Assembly: GCF_001553345.1 (NCBI RefSeq)
Contig: NZ_KQ960765.1
Location: 31,587 to 95,586, forward strand
From: Veillonella sp. DNF00869
GTDB lineage: Bacteria > Bacillota > Negativicutes > Veillonellales > Veillonellaceae
Length of the DNA stretch: 64,000 bases
Direction of reading: 5' to 3'
A program made the translations under genes and the position numbers. Shown here one piece after another: positions 24,960-33,878 of the stretch. The notes under the pieces are model-generated. The model saw only the letters and a list, made by a program, of their open reading frames with translations, was not told the DNA's origin and did not search any database. Position 1 is the stretch's first letter. Each line of letters opens with the position of its first letter.

Positions 24960-26477
24960 ATGAAACAATATGATGTAATCGTAATTGGTACTGGTGGTGC
25001 TAGCTTAGTAGCTGATGCAGCATTAAAAGCAGGCAAACGTGTAGCTGTTATTGAAAAAACAGGCTTTGGTGGCACTTGTTTAACACGTGGCTGTATTCCA
25101 ACAAAAGTAATGGTTACTGCAGCGGATGTGGTACATGAAAGCCATGGTTGGAAAAAAATTGGTGTAGAAACTGCCACACCGACTCTTAACTGGGATGTAG
25201 TGAGTGAACGGGTTTGGAAAGCTATCAATAAAAGCAAAGGGGTTAAAGAGTTCTATGAAAGCTTTGATAACGCTGATGTATACCATGGAGCAGCTACATT
25301 TGTAAGTGATAAAGTATTATATGTAACATTGCAAGATGGTACAAAAACAGAAGAAATTACAGCACCTACTATTATCATTGGTACAGGCGGTCATTCTAAA
25401 GTAAATCATGTAGATGGCTTAGAAGAAGCAGGTTATATTACAAGTGAAAAATTCTTTGGCAGTGAATATCCAAAAGTACCATATAAACGACTAGCTGTAT
25501 TTGGTGGTGGTCCTATTGGTACAGAATTTGCTGGTGTGTTTGCCGCAGCAGGTACGGAAGTGACGTTAATCCAGCGCAATGTGCGTTTATTGCCAAAAGA
25601 AGATGAAGCTATTTCTGCTCATATTTTAGAAGAAATGAAAGCCATTGGAGTGAACGTATTAACAGATACTGTATGTGATAATGTACGTGTGGATAATGGT
25701 GATAAAGTAATCACTGTGAAAAACCGTACTACAGGTGAAGTATCTGAAATCCGTGTAGATGAAATTTTGGTGGCTACTGGGATTGCTCCGTCTGTAGAAG
25801 ATTTGCACCTAGAAAATACTCATATTGAGCAATTACCAGGTGGCTGGATTAAAACTAATGAATTTTTAGAAACATCTGTAGAAGGTGTGTATGCATTAGG
25901 TGATGTGAATGGTAATGCAGCCTTCCGTCATCGTGCCAACTATGAAGGGGATATTATCTCTCATAATTTATATCGTGCTACATCTCCAACAGACTATCGT
26001 TGGGCACGCTATGATTTGATTCCTATGGTGACGTTCACGTATCCAGAAGTAGGTCGTGTCGGTATGACTGAAGCAGAAGCCAAAGAGGCTGGTTATGATG
26101 TGGGAGTTGGTATTAACCACTATTCTAACTCCGCAAAAGGTATGGCCCTTGGTATCGATAAAGGCGATGTGCATGATGGATTTATTAAGGTAGTAGTAGA
26201 CAAAGCTACGAATCGTCTATTAGGGGCTCATATCGTGGGACCACAAGCATCGATCTTGTTCCAACCATATGTACATTTAATGAATAGTGGTGAAGTGAAA
26301 TTAGTTCCTGTTCATGAAGAAATCGGTTCTAATACAACGAAAGAACTACGTGCACAAGGTTTGACAAGGTACTTGGATCCACAATCTGTTATCTCCATTG
26401 GCGAGGCTATGGCTCCACACCCAACATTGTCAGAAGTGTCTATGTGGACGCAAGTGTTCTACGAACATAAATGGTAA
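24960..26477 (+). CDS. FAD-dependent disulphide oxidoreductase (dihydrolipoamide dehydrogenase-like)
   Basis: A 505-residue class I pyridine nucleotide-disulphide oxidoreductase. The FAD fold starts VIGTGGASLVAD (residues 9-20) and the redox pair lies in GGTCLTRGCIPTK (C40 and C45). The NAD fold is at VFGGGPIGTEFAG near 180-192, and the C-terminal interface motif is APHPTLSE near 487. Usual lipoamide dehydrogenases have Asn where Thr42 stands, GxGPGG where GTGGAS stands, and about 460-475 residues. No E2 or H-protein gene is nearby. It may therefore serve a different disulphide or thiol substrate, or act as a mercuric-reductase-like or glycine-cleavage enzyme; the precise role is open. Confidence 0.85.
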   Translation: MKQYDVIVIGTGGASLVADAALKAGKRVAVIEKTGFGGTCLTRGCIPTKVMVTAADVVHESHGWKKIGVETATPTLNWDVVSERVWKAINKSKGVKEFYESFDNADVYHGAATFVSDKVLYVTLQDGTKTEEITAPTIIIGTGGHSKVNHVDGLEEAGYITSEKFFGSEYPKVPYKRLAVFGGGPIGTEFAGVFAAAGTEVTLIQRNVRLLPKEDEAISAHILEEMKAIGVNVLTDTVCDNVRVDNGDKVITVKNRTTGEVSEIRVDEILVATGIAPSVEDLHLENTHIEQLPGGWIKTNEFLETSVEGVYALGDVNGNAAFRHRANYEGDIISHNLYRATSPTDYRWARYDLIPMVTFTYPEVGRVGMTEAEAKEAGYDVGVGINHYSNSAKGMALGIDKGDVHDGFIKVVVDKATNRLLGAHIVGPQASILFQPYVHLMNSGEVKLVPVHEEIGSNTTKELRAQGLTRYLDPQSVISIGEAMAPHPTLSEVSMWTQVFYEHKW

Positions 26478-26498
26478 TCTATTAAAAAGATATATAGT

Positions 26499-26539
26499 AA
26501 AAACTGTAGTGATGGGGATACTATCACTACAGTTTTTTT
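26499..26539 (+). terminator. Terminator after the FAD oxidoreductase
   Basis: A stem of about 15 bp, AAAAACTGTAGTGAT with its complement, a 9-nt loop and seven or more Ts. Confidence 0.92.
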
Positions 26540-26876
26540 ATGCTAATATATGATGATAATTGATATATTGTGCAGTACCTATAAGCAAAATATGTTTAAT
26601 ATGTATAGACTCATACAAGTTATGATATGAAATGATAGTAACGATAGAGGTCTAAGATAGTATAAAGAAATCTACCCTACCTTATTGTATGAGTATATGA
26701 CATAGGTTATAACTATTTTGAAATCAAAGATTCTCAATTAAAATTATAGTTGATAATAGTTAAATAATAGTATATAATGAGAAAGTAAATGAGAATAAAA
26801 AGCTACCTCTGTGATATAGCAGATTAGAATGGGGTAGAATTGTGAGTATATGTTAAATAGATAAAAGAGGTGTAGT
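26540..26876 (+). other. 337-nt AT-rich region before the CDF gene
   Basis: No gene was found. It holds a good promoter (26750-26778) and a leader of about 90 nt. In the leader CTACC (26803) can pair with GGTAG (26833), or GCTA with TAGC (26802/26817), two exclusive small helices. The stretch 26540-26749 shows nothing recognisable. Confidence 0.6.
26750..26778 (+). promoter_or_regulatory. Promoter of the CDF transporter gene
   Basis: TTGATA at 26750-26755, a 17-bp spacer and a perfect TATAAT at 26773-26778. Confidence 0.75.
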
Positions 26877-28040
26877 ATGACAGAAGTATTAATCCGTTTA
26901 TTTGTAAAAAATAAAGATGAAGTCAAAGATACTAATGTACGCCAACAATATGGGATTATGGCGAGTATCACCGGTATTGTGGTAAATGTGTTAGTTTGTT
27001 TAGGGGAATTAATCATTGGTTTTCTTATCGGCTCCATTGCCATGATTAGTGATGCTATCCATAATGTGGCTGATGCAGGGGGATCCTTAGTATCCTTTTT
27101 GAGTTTTAAATTATCTGGCCGTAAAGCAGATGCAGAGCATCCATATGGACATGGTCGAATGGAATATCTATTATCCATTGGTTTTTCTATTTTGCTTTTT
27201 GTAGTAGCTGCTCAATTAGGTATTGAAGCGGTGGAGCACATTATGAATCCCGAGGTAGTAGAGTTTTCCATATCCGCACTGGCTGTTATGTTAGGGGCTA
27301 TGGCTTTGAAGATTTGGTTATCCTTCTTTTTGCGTTCCATTGGTAATCGTATTGATTCTCCTATCTTGCGTGCCAATGGGAAAGAAGCTTTATCCGATGT
27401 ATGGGCGACGGCAGCGATTGCTATTGGCTTATTGTTGGGCGGTATATTCCAATTGAGCGTTGATGGGTATTTAGGCTTAATTGTGGCACTTATCATTGCC
27501 AAAGCTGGTTTTGAAGTGCTGAAAGAAGCGACAGATCGTTTATTAGGATTTGAACCTACTGCAGAACGTGTACAAGAGATTATTAATTTTGTAGAATCTA
27601 AGGCTGGTATTTTAGGAACTCATGATTTAATGATTCATGATTATGGTCCAGGCCACGAGTATGCTTCTATCCACGTAGAAGTAGATGCGAAACAAGATGC
27701 GATGACCATCCATAATATGATTGATCGTGTAGAACGACAAGCTTTGAAAGAATTACAGTTAAAATTGACCATTCATATGGATCCAATCGTTGTCAATGAG
27801 CAAACCCTAGCTTTGCAACAACGTTTAGTGGCAGTGATTCAAGCCTATGATGACAGTTTTTCTTTATACGATATTCGAATTGATATGGAACATAGAAAGA
27901 TTAGTTTTGACGTACAAGTACCGCATGATGTGAAATATACGAAAGAGGAACTTTCACAAAAATTAAGCCTATTAGTAGAAGCGGTACTGCCAACATTCCT
28001 AGTGAAACCGAATGTAGTACACGGATACACTGGGGTATAA
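26877..28040 (+). CDS. Cation diffusion facilitator (CDF) metal exporter
   Basis: A 387-residue inner-membrane antiporter that exports divalent metals such as Zn, Mn or Fe for protons. The membrane domain has the metal-site helices ISDAIHNVADAGGS (residues about 58-71) and the following ADAEHPYGHGRMEY loop. Six helices end near residue 215. The cytoplasmic domain comes next (GTHDLMIHDYGPGHEYASIHVEVDA near 240-265), and a further extension of about 95 residues (QALALQQRLVAVIQAYD onwards) makes it longer than the 290-310 residues of basic CDF proteins. AGAGGTG precedes the ATG. Metal specificity cannot be read with confidence. Confidence 0.92.
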   Translation: MTEVLIRLFVKNKDEVKDTNVRQQYGIMASITGIVVNVLVCLGELIIGFLIGSIAMISDAIHNVADAGGSLVSFLSFKLSGRKADAEHPYGHGRMEYLLSIGFSILLFVVAAQLGIEAVEHIMNPEVVEFSISALAVMLGAMALKIWLSFFLRSIGNRIDSPILRANGKEALSDVWATAAIAIGLLLGGIFQLSVDGYLGLIVALIIAKAGFEVLKEATDRLLGFEPTAERVQEIINFVESKAGILGTHDLMIHDYGPGHEYASIHVEVDAKQDAMTIHNMIDRVERQALKELQLKLTIHMDPIVVNEQTLALQQRLVAVIQAYDDSFSLYDIRIDMEHRKISFDVQVPHDVKYTKEELSQKLSLLVEAVLPTFLVKPNVVHGYTGV

Positions 28041-28094
28041 GAGGAAGCATATTATTCAGTTTGCTTTATAATATAAGTGATGACAGAAATAAGA

Positions 28095-28123
28095 AAGGAC
28101 TGGTACAGATTGTACCAGTCCTT
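28095..28123. terminator. Hairpin between convergent CDF and sstT genes
   Basis: A 12-bp perfect stem AAGGACTGGTAC with its complement and a 5-nt loop. Flanking T tracts are poor on the plus strand and moderate on the minus strand, so it may be a weak bidirectional terminator. Confidence 0.55.
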
Positions 28124-28235
28124 ATTAGCCTTGTTAGGGCTTACTTTCATAAGCCATATGTAATTATAAATTCTATTGGGCATCCCATACCAAAGAACAA
28201 ATAGACCTTTCAAACAGTATGTGTGAAGTATACGT

Positions 28236-29456
28236 TTATACTTTGTCCGTTGGGTAGCCGTGACGCGCATAATCTACAGCTGCTGTAAATAAGATATCTG
28301 TAGAAGAGTTTAATGCTGTTTCGGTGGAGTCTTGGATCACGCCGATGATGAATCCAACACCTACCACTTGCATAGCTACATCATTGGAAATACCGAATAG
28401 GGAACAAGCTAATGGAATCAATAAGAGTGAACCACCAGCTACACCGGAGGCACCGCAAGCGGAGATGGTAGCGATAATGCTAAGTAAGATTGCTGTCGCT
28501 AGGTCTACCTGAATACCCAATGTAGATACAGCTGCTAATGCCATAACAGTGATGGTAATAGCTGCACCGCCCATATTGATAGTAGCGCCTAATGGAATGG
28601 AAATGGAGTAGGTATCAGGTGTAATGCCTAGACGTTTTGCTAAATCCATGTTAACTGGAATGTTCGCAGCGGAACTACGAGTGAAGAAGGCTGTCACACC
28701 AGATTCACGAAGGCAGCGGAATACCAATGGATATGGATTGCGTTTCATGACGATAGCTACGATCAATGGATTGATGATGAGTGCTACTGCAAACATACAT
28801 CCTAATAGGACTAATAACAATTTACCGTAAGTCAGTAAAGCGCCTAATCCATTTTCACCGATAGATTGAGCTACCAAGCCCATGATACCAAGAGGAGCAA
28901 ATTTAATAATCCATTGTACAGCCAATGTAATCGCATCAGAGATGGAAGCCATCACATCTTTCGTTTCATTTGCTGCATGACGAAGAGCAAAACCAAATAA
29001 TAAAGCCCAACCAAGAATGCCAATATAGTTACCACTTAAAATGGCTTTCACAGGATTTTCAACAATATTAGTTAATAAAGTAGAAAGTACTGCAGTAATG
29101 CCACTAGGAGGTGCTGTATCAGCTGGAGACGCTGTTAATAGCAAAGTCGTAGGGAATAAGAAACTACCTGCTACGGCGATAGCTGCAGATGCAAATGTGC
29201 CGATTAAGTACAATACGATGATGGAACGCATGCCAGTTTTTTGACCGGAACGATGACGGCTGACTGCTGCGATGACTAAGAAAAATACTAATACAGGTGC
29301 TACACCTTTTAATGCACCTACGAAGATGGTACCTAATAAAGATAACTTCACAGCATTTTCTGGAGACCATACGGCAATACCAGTGCCGATTAAGAGACCT
29401 ATGCAGATTTGCTGGATGAGGCTAAATCTATTAATGAATTGAAATAATGCCCTCAT
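28236..29456 (-). CDS. sstT: Serine/threonine:sodium symporter SstT
   Basis: A 406-residue inner-membrane transporter of the DAACS (EAAT-like) family that takes up serine and threonine with sodium. Characteristic segments are the N-terminal [16 protein letters not shown], the serine-rich [16 protein letters not shown] loop, the HP-type [15 protein letters not shown] segment, and [19 protein letters not shown] near the end. The start at 29456 has AAGGAG 6 nt ahead on the minus strand; a longer in-frame ATG at 29525 lacks such a site. No neighbour is functionally linked. Confidence 0.95.
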   Translation of the reverse strand: MRALFQFINRFSLIQQICIGLLIGTGIAVWSPENAVKLSLLGTIFVGALKGVAPVLVFFLVIAAVSRHRSGQKTGMRSIIVLYLIGTFASAAIAVAGSFLFPTTLLLTASPADTAPPSGITAVLSTLLTNIVENPVKAILSGNYIGILGWALLFGFALRHAANETKDVMASISDAITLAVQWIIKFAPLGIMGLVAQSIGENGLGALLTYGKLLLVLLGCMFAVALIINPLIVAIVMKRNPYPLVFRCLRESGVTAFFTRSSAANIPVNMDLAKRLGITPDTYSISIPLGATINMGGAAITITVMALAAVSTLGIQVDLATAILLSIIATISACGASGVAGGSLLLIPLACSLFGISNDVAMQVVGVGFIIGVIQDSTETALNSSTDILFTAAVDYARHGYPTDKV

Positions 29457-29597
29457 AGAAAACTCCTTATACTTATAAATACTTAAAATCGAGTACAAAT
29501 ATCTACTCATAAAAGACATAAGCACATTATAAACGGAATATATACTTTTGGCAAGAGAAAAAAATCACAAATTATGGAATATCCGCATCCATTCGTG

Positions 29598-29603
29598 TAT
29601 AAT
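29598..29603 (+). promoter_or_regulatory. -10 box of the menaquinone methyltransferase gene
   Basis: Perfect TATAAT directly preceded by TG; the -35 is not clear. It lies 31 nt before the GTG start and argues against longer starts. Confidence 0.5.
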
Positions 29604-29634
29604 GAATAGCAGTATAAATAACTGGAGGTATATT

Positions 29635-30354
29635 GTGGAATTTAAAACACATGAAGATAAAAAAGCTTACGTGCAAGATGTATTCTCTCATATTGCGAAG
29701 CATTATGATGTGATGAATACATTATTGAGTTTTAACCAAGATGCACGGTGGCGTAGATTTGCTATAGAACAATTAGAATTAACGGAAGGTATGCGACTAG
29801 CGGATATTGCTTGTGGTACTTGTATGTTAACAAAAACAGCATTACAAGAAATTCCGTCTTTACATGTGGAAGGACTTGATTTTAGTCCTGAAATGTTAGC
29901 GGTGGGGCAGAATCGATTAGAGAAAGAAGGATATACAGATCGAGTGACCTTGACCCAAGGGGATGCTATGGATTTACCTTATGATAGCAATACCTTTGAT
30001 GGTGCTGTATCTGGTTTTGCTTTGCGCAATGTGCCAAGCATTGAACAAACGATTCGTGAAATGAAACGTGTTGTTAAACCAGGTGGCAAAGTAGTTACTT
30101 TGGAATTGGCAAAGCCTACTATGTTTGGGTTTAAACAAGCCTATTATATATACTTTGAAAAGATTCTGCCTGTGTTGGGGAAATTGAGCCGAGATCAATC
30201 ATCCTATGCATGGCTGCCAGAATCATTGCGCCGTTATGTGGGGCAAGAAGGTGTTCTTCAAATTTTTAAAGATGTAGGACTACAAGATGCTAAGTATTTT
30301 GAACTTACAGGTGGTATTGTAGCAGTCCATGTGGGCACCGTACCAGAAGAATAG
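29635..30354 (+). CDS. menG: Demethylmenaquinone methyltransferase
   Basis: A 239-residue SAM-dependent C-methyltransferase (UbiE/MenG family) that performs the last step of menaquinone synthesis. The family motif VQDVFSHIAKHYDVMNTLLS (about residues 13-32), the SAM site ADIACGTCMLT (near 60) and the motifs GDAMDLPYDSNTFDG and REMKRVVKPGG are all present. In motif I a Cys replaces the common second Gly of ACGTG. A GTG start is chosen because GGAGG stands 7 nt ahead. A menaquinone-linked electron chain fits with the hydrogenase cytochrome b in this window. Confidence 0.93.
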   Translation: MEFKTHEDKKAYVQDVFSHIAKHYDVMNTLLSFNQDARWRRFAIEQLELTEGMRLADIACGTCMLTKTALQEIPSLHVEGLDFSPEMLAVGQNRLEKEGYTDRVTLTQGDAMDLPYDSNTFDGAVSGFALRNVPSIEQTIREMKRVVKPGGKVVTLELAKPTMFGFKQAYYIYFEKILPVLGKLSRDQSSYAWLPESLRRYVGQEGVLQIFKDVGLQDAKYFELTGGIVAVHVGTVPEE

Positions 30355-30355
30355 A

Positions 30356-30394
30356 AAAAAGCTGTCATACACAACGAGGTGATGACAGCTTTTT
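30356..30394. terminator. Bidirectional terminator between menG and the SOD-like gene
   Basis: A 13-bp stem AAAAAGCTGTCAT with its complement, a 13-nt loop and A/T tracts on both sides. Confidence 0.88.
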
Positions 30395-30401
30395 ATTTGT
30401 T

Positions 30402-31034
30402 TTATTCGTGGCCAAAACGATTTGGACTTTTTAATGTTTCTTCATAGATGTGGTTCACAATCTTCCAATTCACAATGGTGAAGAAGGTATCAATATAGGT
30501 TTGACGGTTAGATGAGGGATACATGTAATCCCACATATTGATGCCTAAAATGGCAGTTTGCATATCCATAATTGGATTGTTTTGTTCTTTTGTGGACGTA
30601 ATAGAAAGGGTATTGTCTGGGTTGATGACAAGCCAAGTCCAACCATTACCAACATGGGCGTGAGCCTCCTTCGTAAACTGCTGTTGGAATGTTTCGAAGG
30701 ACCCAAAAGAGCGGTTGATAGCATCTTTGATTGGTCCGTTGATGGTACTTGTATTAGGGCTTGTCAACGTGTGCAAAAATAAGGTTACATTCTTATAGGC
30801 TCCACCATAACACTGAATGTCTTGTCGAATTTCTAGTGGTACATGGCTTAGGCCTCCTAACAGACAGTCAATATGACCAAAGCGAAGGTCAGGACACTCT
30901 TCAACTAGTTCATTAAGTGAGGATATGGCATGGCTGTATACCTGGGTATACAAAAATGTGAGTGTTTCTCTGCTGATAATCGGTTCTAAGGCATGGTCAG
31001 GATAAGGCAGTGCTTCTAATTCAAAATACTTCAT
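30402..31034 (-). CDS. Superoxide-dismutase-family protein lacking all metal ligands
   Basis: This 210-residue protein aligns with Fe/Mn superoxide dismutases from end to end (ALEPIISRETL, INRSFGSFETFQQQF, GNGWTWLVIN, NRQTYIDTFFTIVNW). However, the four metal ligands are all replaced. The first His is L28, the second is V83 (KNVTLF instead of xNHSLF), the Asp is N166 and the last His is Y170 (NMWDY instead of DVWEH). The gateway Tyr34 is also lost (A36). The frame is intact, so it is not simply a decayed gene. It should have no dismutase activity; a structural, binding or new catalytic role is possible. GGAGGTG precedes the ATG at 31034, and a strong Fur box lies just upstream. Confidence 0.88.
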   Translation of the reverse strand: MKYFELEALPYPDHALEPIISRETLTFLYTQVYSHAISSLNELVEECPDLRFGHIDCLLGGLSHVPLEIRQDIQCYGGAYKNVTLFLHTLTSPNTSTINGPIKDAINRSFGSFETFQQQFTKEAHAHVGNGWTWLVINPDNTLSITSTKEQNNPIMDMQTAILGINMWDYMYPSSNRQTYIDTFFTIVNWKIVNHIYEETLKSPNRFGHE

Positions 31035-31055
31035 GGTCACCTCCACAGTAAAAAC

Positions 31056-31074
31056 GATAATGATAGATATTATC
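31056..31074 (-). promoter_or_regulatory. Fur box upstream of the SOD-like gene
   Basis: GATAATGATAGATATTATC agrees with the 19-bp Fur consensus GATAATGATAATCATTATC at 16 of 19 positions, the mismatches being the three central bases 11-13. It is 22 nt from the start codon of the SOD-like gene, so repression by iron is expected. Confidence 0.8.
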
Positions 31075-31169
31075 ATAGTTACTCTTATGGTACTTGATGG
31101 ATTGATAAAAGTCAAGATATATACATTATGGATAGAATATAATAGACTAAATGAATATACAATTGCTCA

Positions 31170-31198
31170 TTGAATAAAAGAGGTACAATCTGTATAAT
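31170..31198 (+). promoter_or_regulatory. Promoter of the secreted unknown at 31235
   Basis: TTGAAT at 31170-31175, a 17-bp spacer and perfect TATAAT at 31193-31198. Confidence 0.72.
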
Positions 31199-31234
31199 AG
31201 GGGTATAGAATGAAATACTGAAAGGAGCTTTTAT

Positions 31235-31825
31235 ATGAAAAAACAAAGTAAACGTTGGATAGCAGGAGCTGCCATATTAGGTGTTATTGCATTGGGGCAA
31301 ACTGCGTATGCAGCACAAGACCCATTGATGTTGTCAGCACAAGAAGGGGTAGCTGTGATAGCTGATATGCAATCTGGTGTTTCTGTACAAAGTCCAAATT
31401 GGGAAGTAAAACAAGTAGTCAATACATTTGCAAACTATGGACAAGCACATAGTAAACAATTATTTGAATTACAAACAAACCAAGTTGTTTCTGCTGGCCA
31501 GTTGGATGTAAAGAATGCTCTGTATTATATGAATGTACGTAAAAACTTTTATATCGATAGCCATCGCTGGAAACAAGATAGCTATGGCACAACAGTGTTG
31601 AATAGTTTATATATGGATTATCAAAACTATTTAAATGGACATCGCTTTGTAGCTGGTGATCAAGTGGAAACTTATAAAGCTGAGTTTTTAGGCATATTGG
31701 CACGTCATGCTGAAAAAGTACAAAATGATGAATTGCGTACATATATGAATGAGATGGTTATTTTCGGCTTAGAACAAGCTATGAAAGACCATAATCCAAC
31801 TGTAAAAGGATATAAAGCTAAATAA
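31235..31825 (+). CDS. Secreted protein of unknown function
   Basis: This 196-residue protein is not recognised. It has a clear signal peptide: basic MKKQSKR, a hydrophobic core and a cleavage site after AYA at about residue 26. The mature part is mostly helical in appearance, without cysteines, with Tyr/Asn-rich stretches such as YYMNVRKNFYIDSHRW. Strong AAGGAG, its own promoter and its own terminator make it a single-gene unit. A periplasmic location is likely. Confidence 0.78.
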   Translation: MKKQSKRWIAGAAILGVIALGQTAYAAQDPLMLSAQEGVAVIADMQSGVSVQSPNWEVKQVVNTFANYGQAHSKQLFELQTNQVVSAGQLDVKNALYYMNVRKNFYIDSHRWKQDSYGTTVLNSLYMDYQNYLNGHRFVAGDQVETYKAEFLGILARHAEKVQNDELRTYMNEMVIFGLEQAMKDHNPTVKGYKAK

Positions 31826-31828
31826 GAT

Positions 31829-31862
31829 ATAGCCTACTCTTGATGAGTAGGCTATCTTTTTG
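31829..31862 (+). terminator. Terminator of the secreted unknown
   Basis: An 11-bp stem ATAGCCTACTC with its complement, a 5-nt loop and a T tail that also contains the next -35. Confidence 0.9.
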
Positions 31863-31888
31863 ACAAATTATATAAGTTATGATTTAAT
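31860..31888 (+). promoter_or_regulatory. Promoter of the NCS2 permease gene
   Basis: Perfect TTGACA at 31860-31865, a 17-bp spacer and TTTAAT at 31883-31888. Confidence 0.65.
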
Positions 31889-31949
31889 ATAAAAGTATTA
31901 TAATTAGCATAACTTCTTAATAAAATGTATTGAAGAATGGAGAAATGGC

Positions 31950-33269
31950 ATGAGTGAAAGTGCTAAACAGGTGCATCCTGTTGATGAAATCTTACCCCTA
32001 CCTAAGTTGTTTTCCTATGGTTTACAACATGTATTGGCTATGTATGCAGGGGCTGTAGCCGTTCCTATCATTCTGGCGAATGCCTTAGGTTTATCTACTC
32101 CAGATTTGATTCGCCTCATAAATGCTGACCTATTTGCTTGTGGTATTGCTACGTTGATTCAAACCATAGGGATAGGACCAGTAGGTGCGCGAATTCCGAT
32201 GATTCAAGGAGTTACCTTTGCCTCTGTAGCACCTATGATTATTATAGGAACAGAACATGGCTTACCAGCTGTGTATGGAGCTATTATAGTGGCGGGGATA
32301 TTTACCTTTTTCATCGCCCCTTATTTTAGTAGGCTCATTCGATTATTTCCTCCGGTGGTAACGGGGACTATCGTTATGATTATCGGCATTAGTTTGATGC
32401 CTGTAGCGATTATGTGGATTGCCGGCGTATCTCCAGAAGATCCTAATTACGCAAGTTCCACAAATTTATGGTTAGCAGGATTAACATTGCTCATTGTAGT
32501 CTTAGTAAATCGTTTTACTACAGGATTTTTAAGTAATTTGTCAGTTCTTATTGGCTTATTAGGTGGTACTATGATTGCGTATGCCTTAGGGGAAGTGAAT
32601 TTTATTGAGGTGACTCAGGCGGATTGGTTAGGCTTAGTGACACCACTTGCATTCGGTATGCCTACCTTTGATGTAAGCTCCATTATCGCTATGCTTGTAG
32701 TTATGTCTGTATGTATGGTAGAGACTACAGGAGATGCCATTGCCATAGGTGAAATTGTAGATAAAAAAGTGGATAAGAAAACATTAAGTTCTTGTTTACA
32801 AGCGGATGGATTATCTACATGCATAGGTGGTTTTTTAAATAGTTTTCCTTATACAGCTTTTGCTCAAAATATTGGATTAATTGCGGTAACGAATGTGAAA
32901 AGCCGTTTCGTAGTAGCTACATCAGGTGTGGTTTTGATGATCTTGGGATTGTTTCCTAAACTAGCAGCCGTAGTGGCATCCATTCCTAGCCCAGTGCTTG
33001 GAGGTGCAGGGATTGCCATGTTTGGCATGATTATTGCTAGCGGCATACGTTCCTTAGGAAATGTAGATTACGAAAATAGTCATAACTTGATGATTGTAGC
33101 CTTGAGTATTGGCGTGGCTATGATTCCTATTGGGGCACCACAGTTTTATCATAACTTTCCACCAGCTGCGAAGATTATTTTTGAAAGTGGTATTACCTTT
33201 GGTAGTATCTTAGCTGTTGTATTAAACATGGTTTTTAATGGTTTAGGTCAGAGGGATATAAAAAAATAA
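31950..33269 (+). CDS. NCS2-family nucleobase permease (xanthine/urate type)
   Basis: A 439-residue inner-membrane symporter with about 14 hydrophobic segments. The NCS2 signature AQNIGLIAVTNVKSRFV (about residues 307-323) and VETTGDAIAIGEI are of the xanthine and uric acid subgroup (PbuX, PucJ, PucK), rather than the uracil subgroup. Uptake of xanthine would feed the xpt enzyme encoded about 17 kb away, although the genes are not linked. GGAG stands before the ATG. The substrate is inferred from motif type only. Confidence 0.88.
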   Translation: MSESAKQVHPVDEILPLPKLFSYGLQHVLAMYAGAVAVPIILANALGLSTPDLIRLINADLFACGIATLIQTIGIGPVGARIPMIQGVTFASVAPMIIIGTEHGLPAVYGAIIVAGIFTFFIAPYFSRLIRLFPPVVTGTIVMIIGISLMPVAIMWIAGVSPEDPNYASSTNLWLAGLTLLIVVLVNRFTTGFLSNLSVLIGLLGGTMIAYALGEVNFIEVTQADWLGLVTPLAFGMPTFDVSSIIAMLVVMSVCMVETTGDAIAIGEIVDKKVDKKTLSSCLQADGLSTCIGGFLNSFPYTAFAQNIGLIAVTNVKSRFVVATSGVVLMILGLFPKLAAVVASIPSPVLGGAGIAMFGMIIASGIRSLGNVDYENSHNLMIVALSIGVAMIPIGAPQFYHNFPPAAKIIFESGITFGSILAVVLNMVFNGLGQRDIKK

Positions 33270-33290
33270 TCAGTTTAAAGAATATAAAAT

Positions 33291-33351
33291 AAAGAGCACG
33301 TCTTTAGAAATATCAACATATGGATTTCTTTCTTCAAGGGCGTGCTTTTTG
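33291..33351 (+). terminator. Terminator of the permease gene
   Basis: Outer stem AGCACG/CGTGCT with an inner AGAAAT/ATTTCT pairing and a T tail. Confidence 0.7.
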
Positions 33352-33428
33352 TTATAGATTTAGTAAATAAACGTGATATAATAAGAACTATATAGGTGAT
33401 TTTAAATATAATAATCTAAGGAGATATA

Positions 33429-33878
33429 ATGGACGCAAAAATTATTGCTATTTCAATTAGCAGAGCAAAAGGACAAAAGAAAACAAACATCCCTGAAGCG
33501 GAGTTAGTAGTAAATCATGGTATTGAAGGAGATGCTCATGCAGGCCCATGGCATCGTCAATTGAGCTTGCTTGGTATTGAAAGTATCGAATTAATGCGTA
33601 AAAGCGGTGCTGATGTGAACCCTGGTGATTTTGCAGAAAATATTACTGTAGAAGGCTTGACTTTATTCCAATTGCCAGTGGGTACTAAATTAGCCTTAGG
33701 TAAGACTATCGTAGAGGTTACACAAATCGGCAAAGAGTGTCATCAAGGTTGTGAAATTATGCAACAAGTAGGAAGTTGCATTATGCCTACGCAAGGGATT
33801 TTTGGACGTGTTTTAGAAGGCGGAAAGATTCAAGTAGGTGATGCAGTGCGTATTGTTGAGGAGCCAGTCAATGCGTGA
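33429..33878 (+). CDS. MOSC-domain protein
   Basis: A 149-residue MOSC (molybdenum cofactor sulphurase C-terminal) protein. The typical elements are visible: GIEGDAHAGPWHRQLSLL (residues about 37-54), NPGDFAENITVEGL, and a conserved Cys in GKECHQGCEIMQQVG. The family handles molybdenum cofactor or its sulphur; stand-alone MOSC proteins in anaerobes lie beside moaA, and here the moaA start overlaps its end. The exact reaction is not known. AAGGAGA precedes the ATG. Confidence 0.92.
   Translation: MDAKIIAISISRAKGQKKTNIPEAELVVNHGIEGDAHAGPWHRQLSLLGIESIELMRKSGADVNPGDFAENITVEGLTLFQLPVGTKLALGKTIVEVTQIGKECHQGCEIMQQVGSCIMPTQGIFGRVLEGGKIQVGDAVRIVEEPVNA

Noticed and set aside
30402..31034. Functional superoxide dismutase
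   Set aside because: The family match is clear, but none of the four metal ligands is present, so the enzymatic label is not justified.
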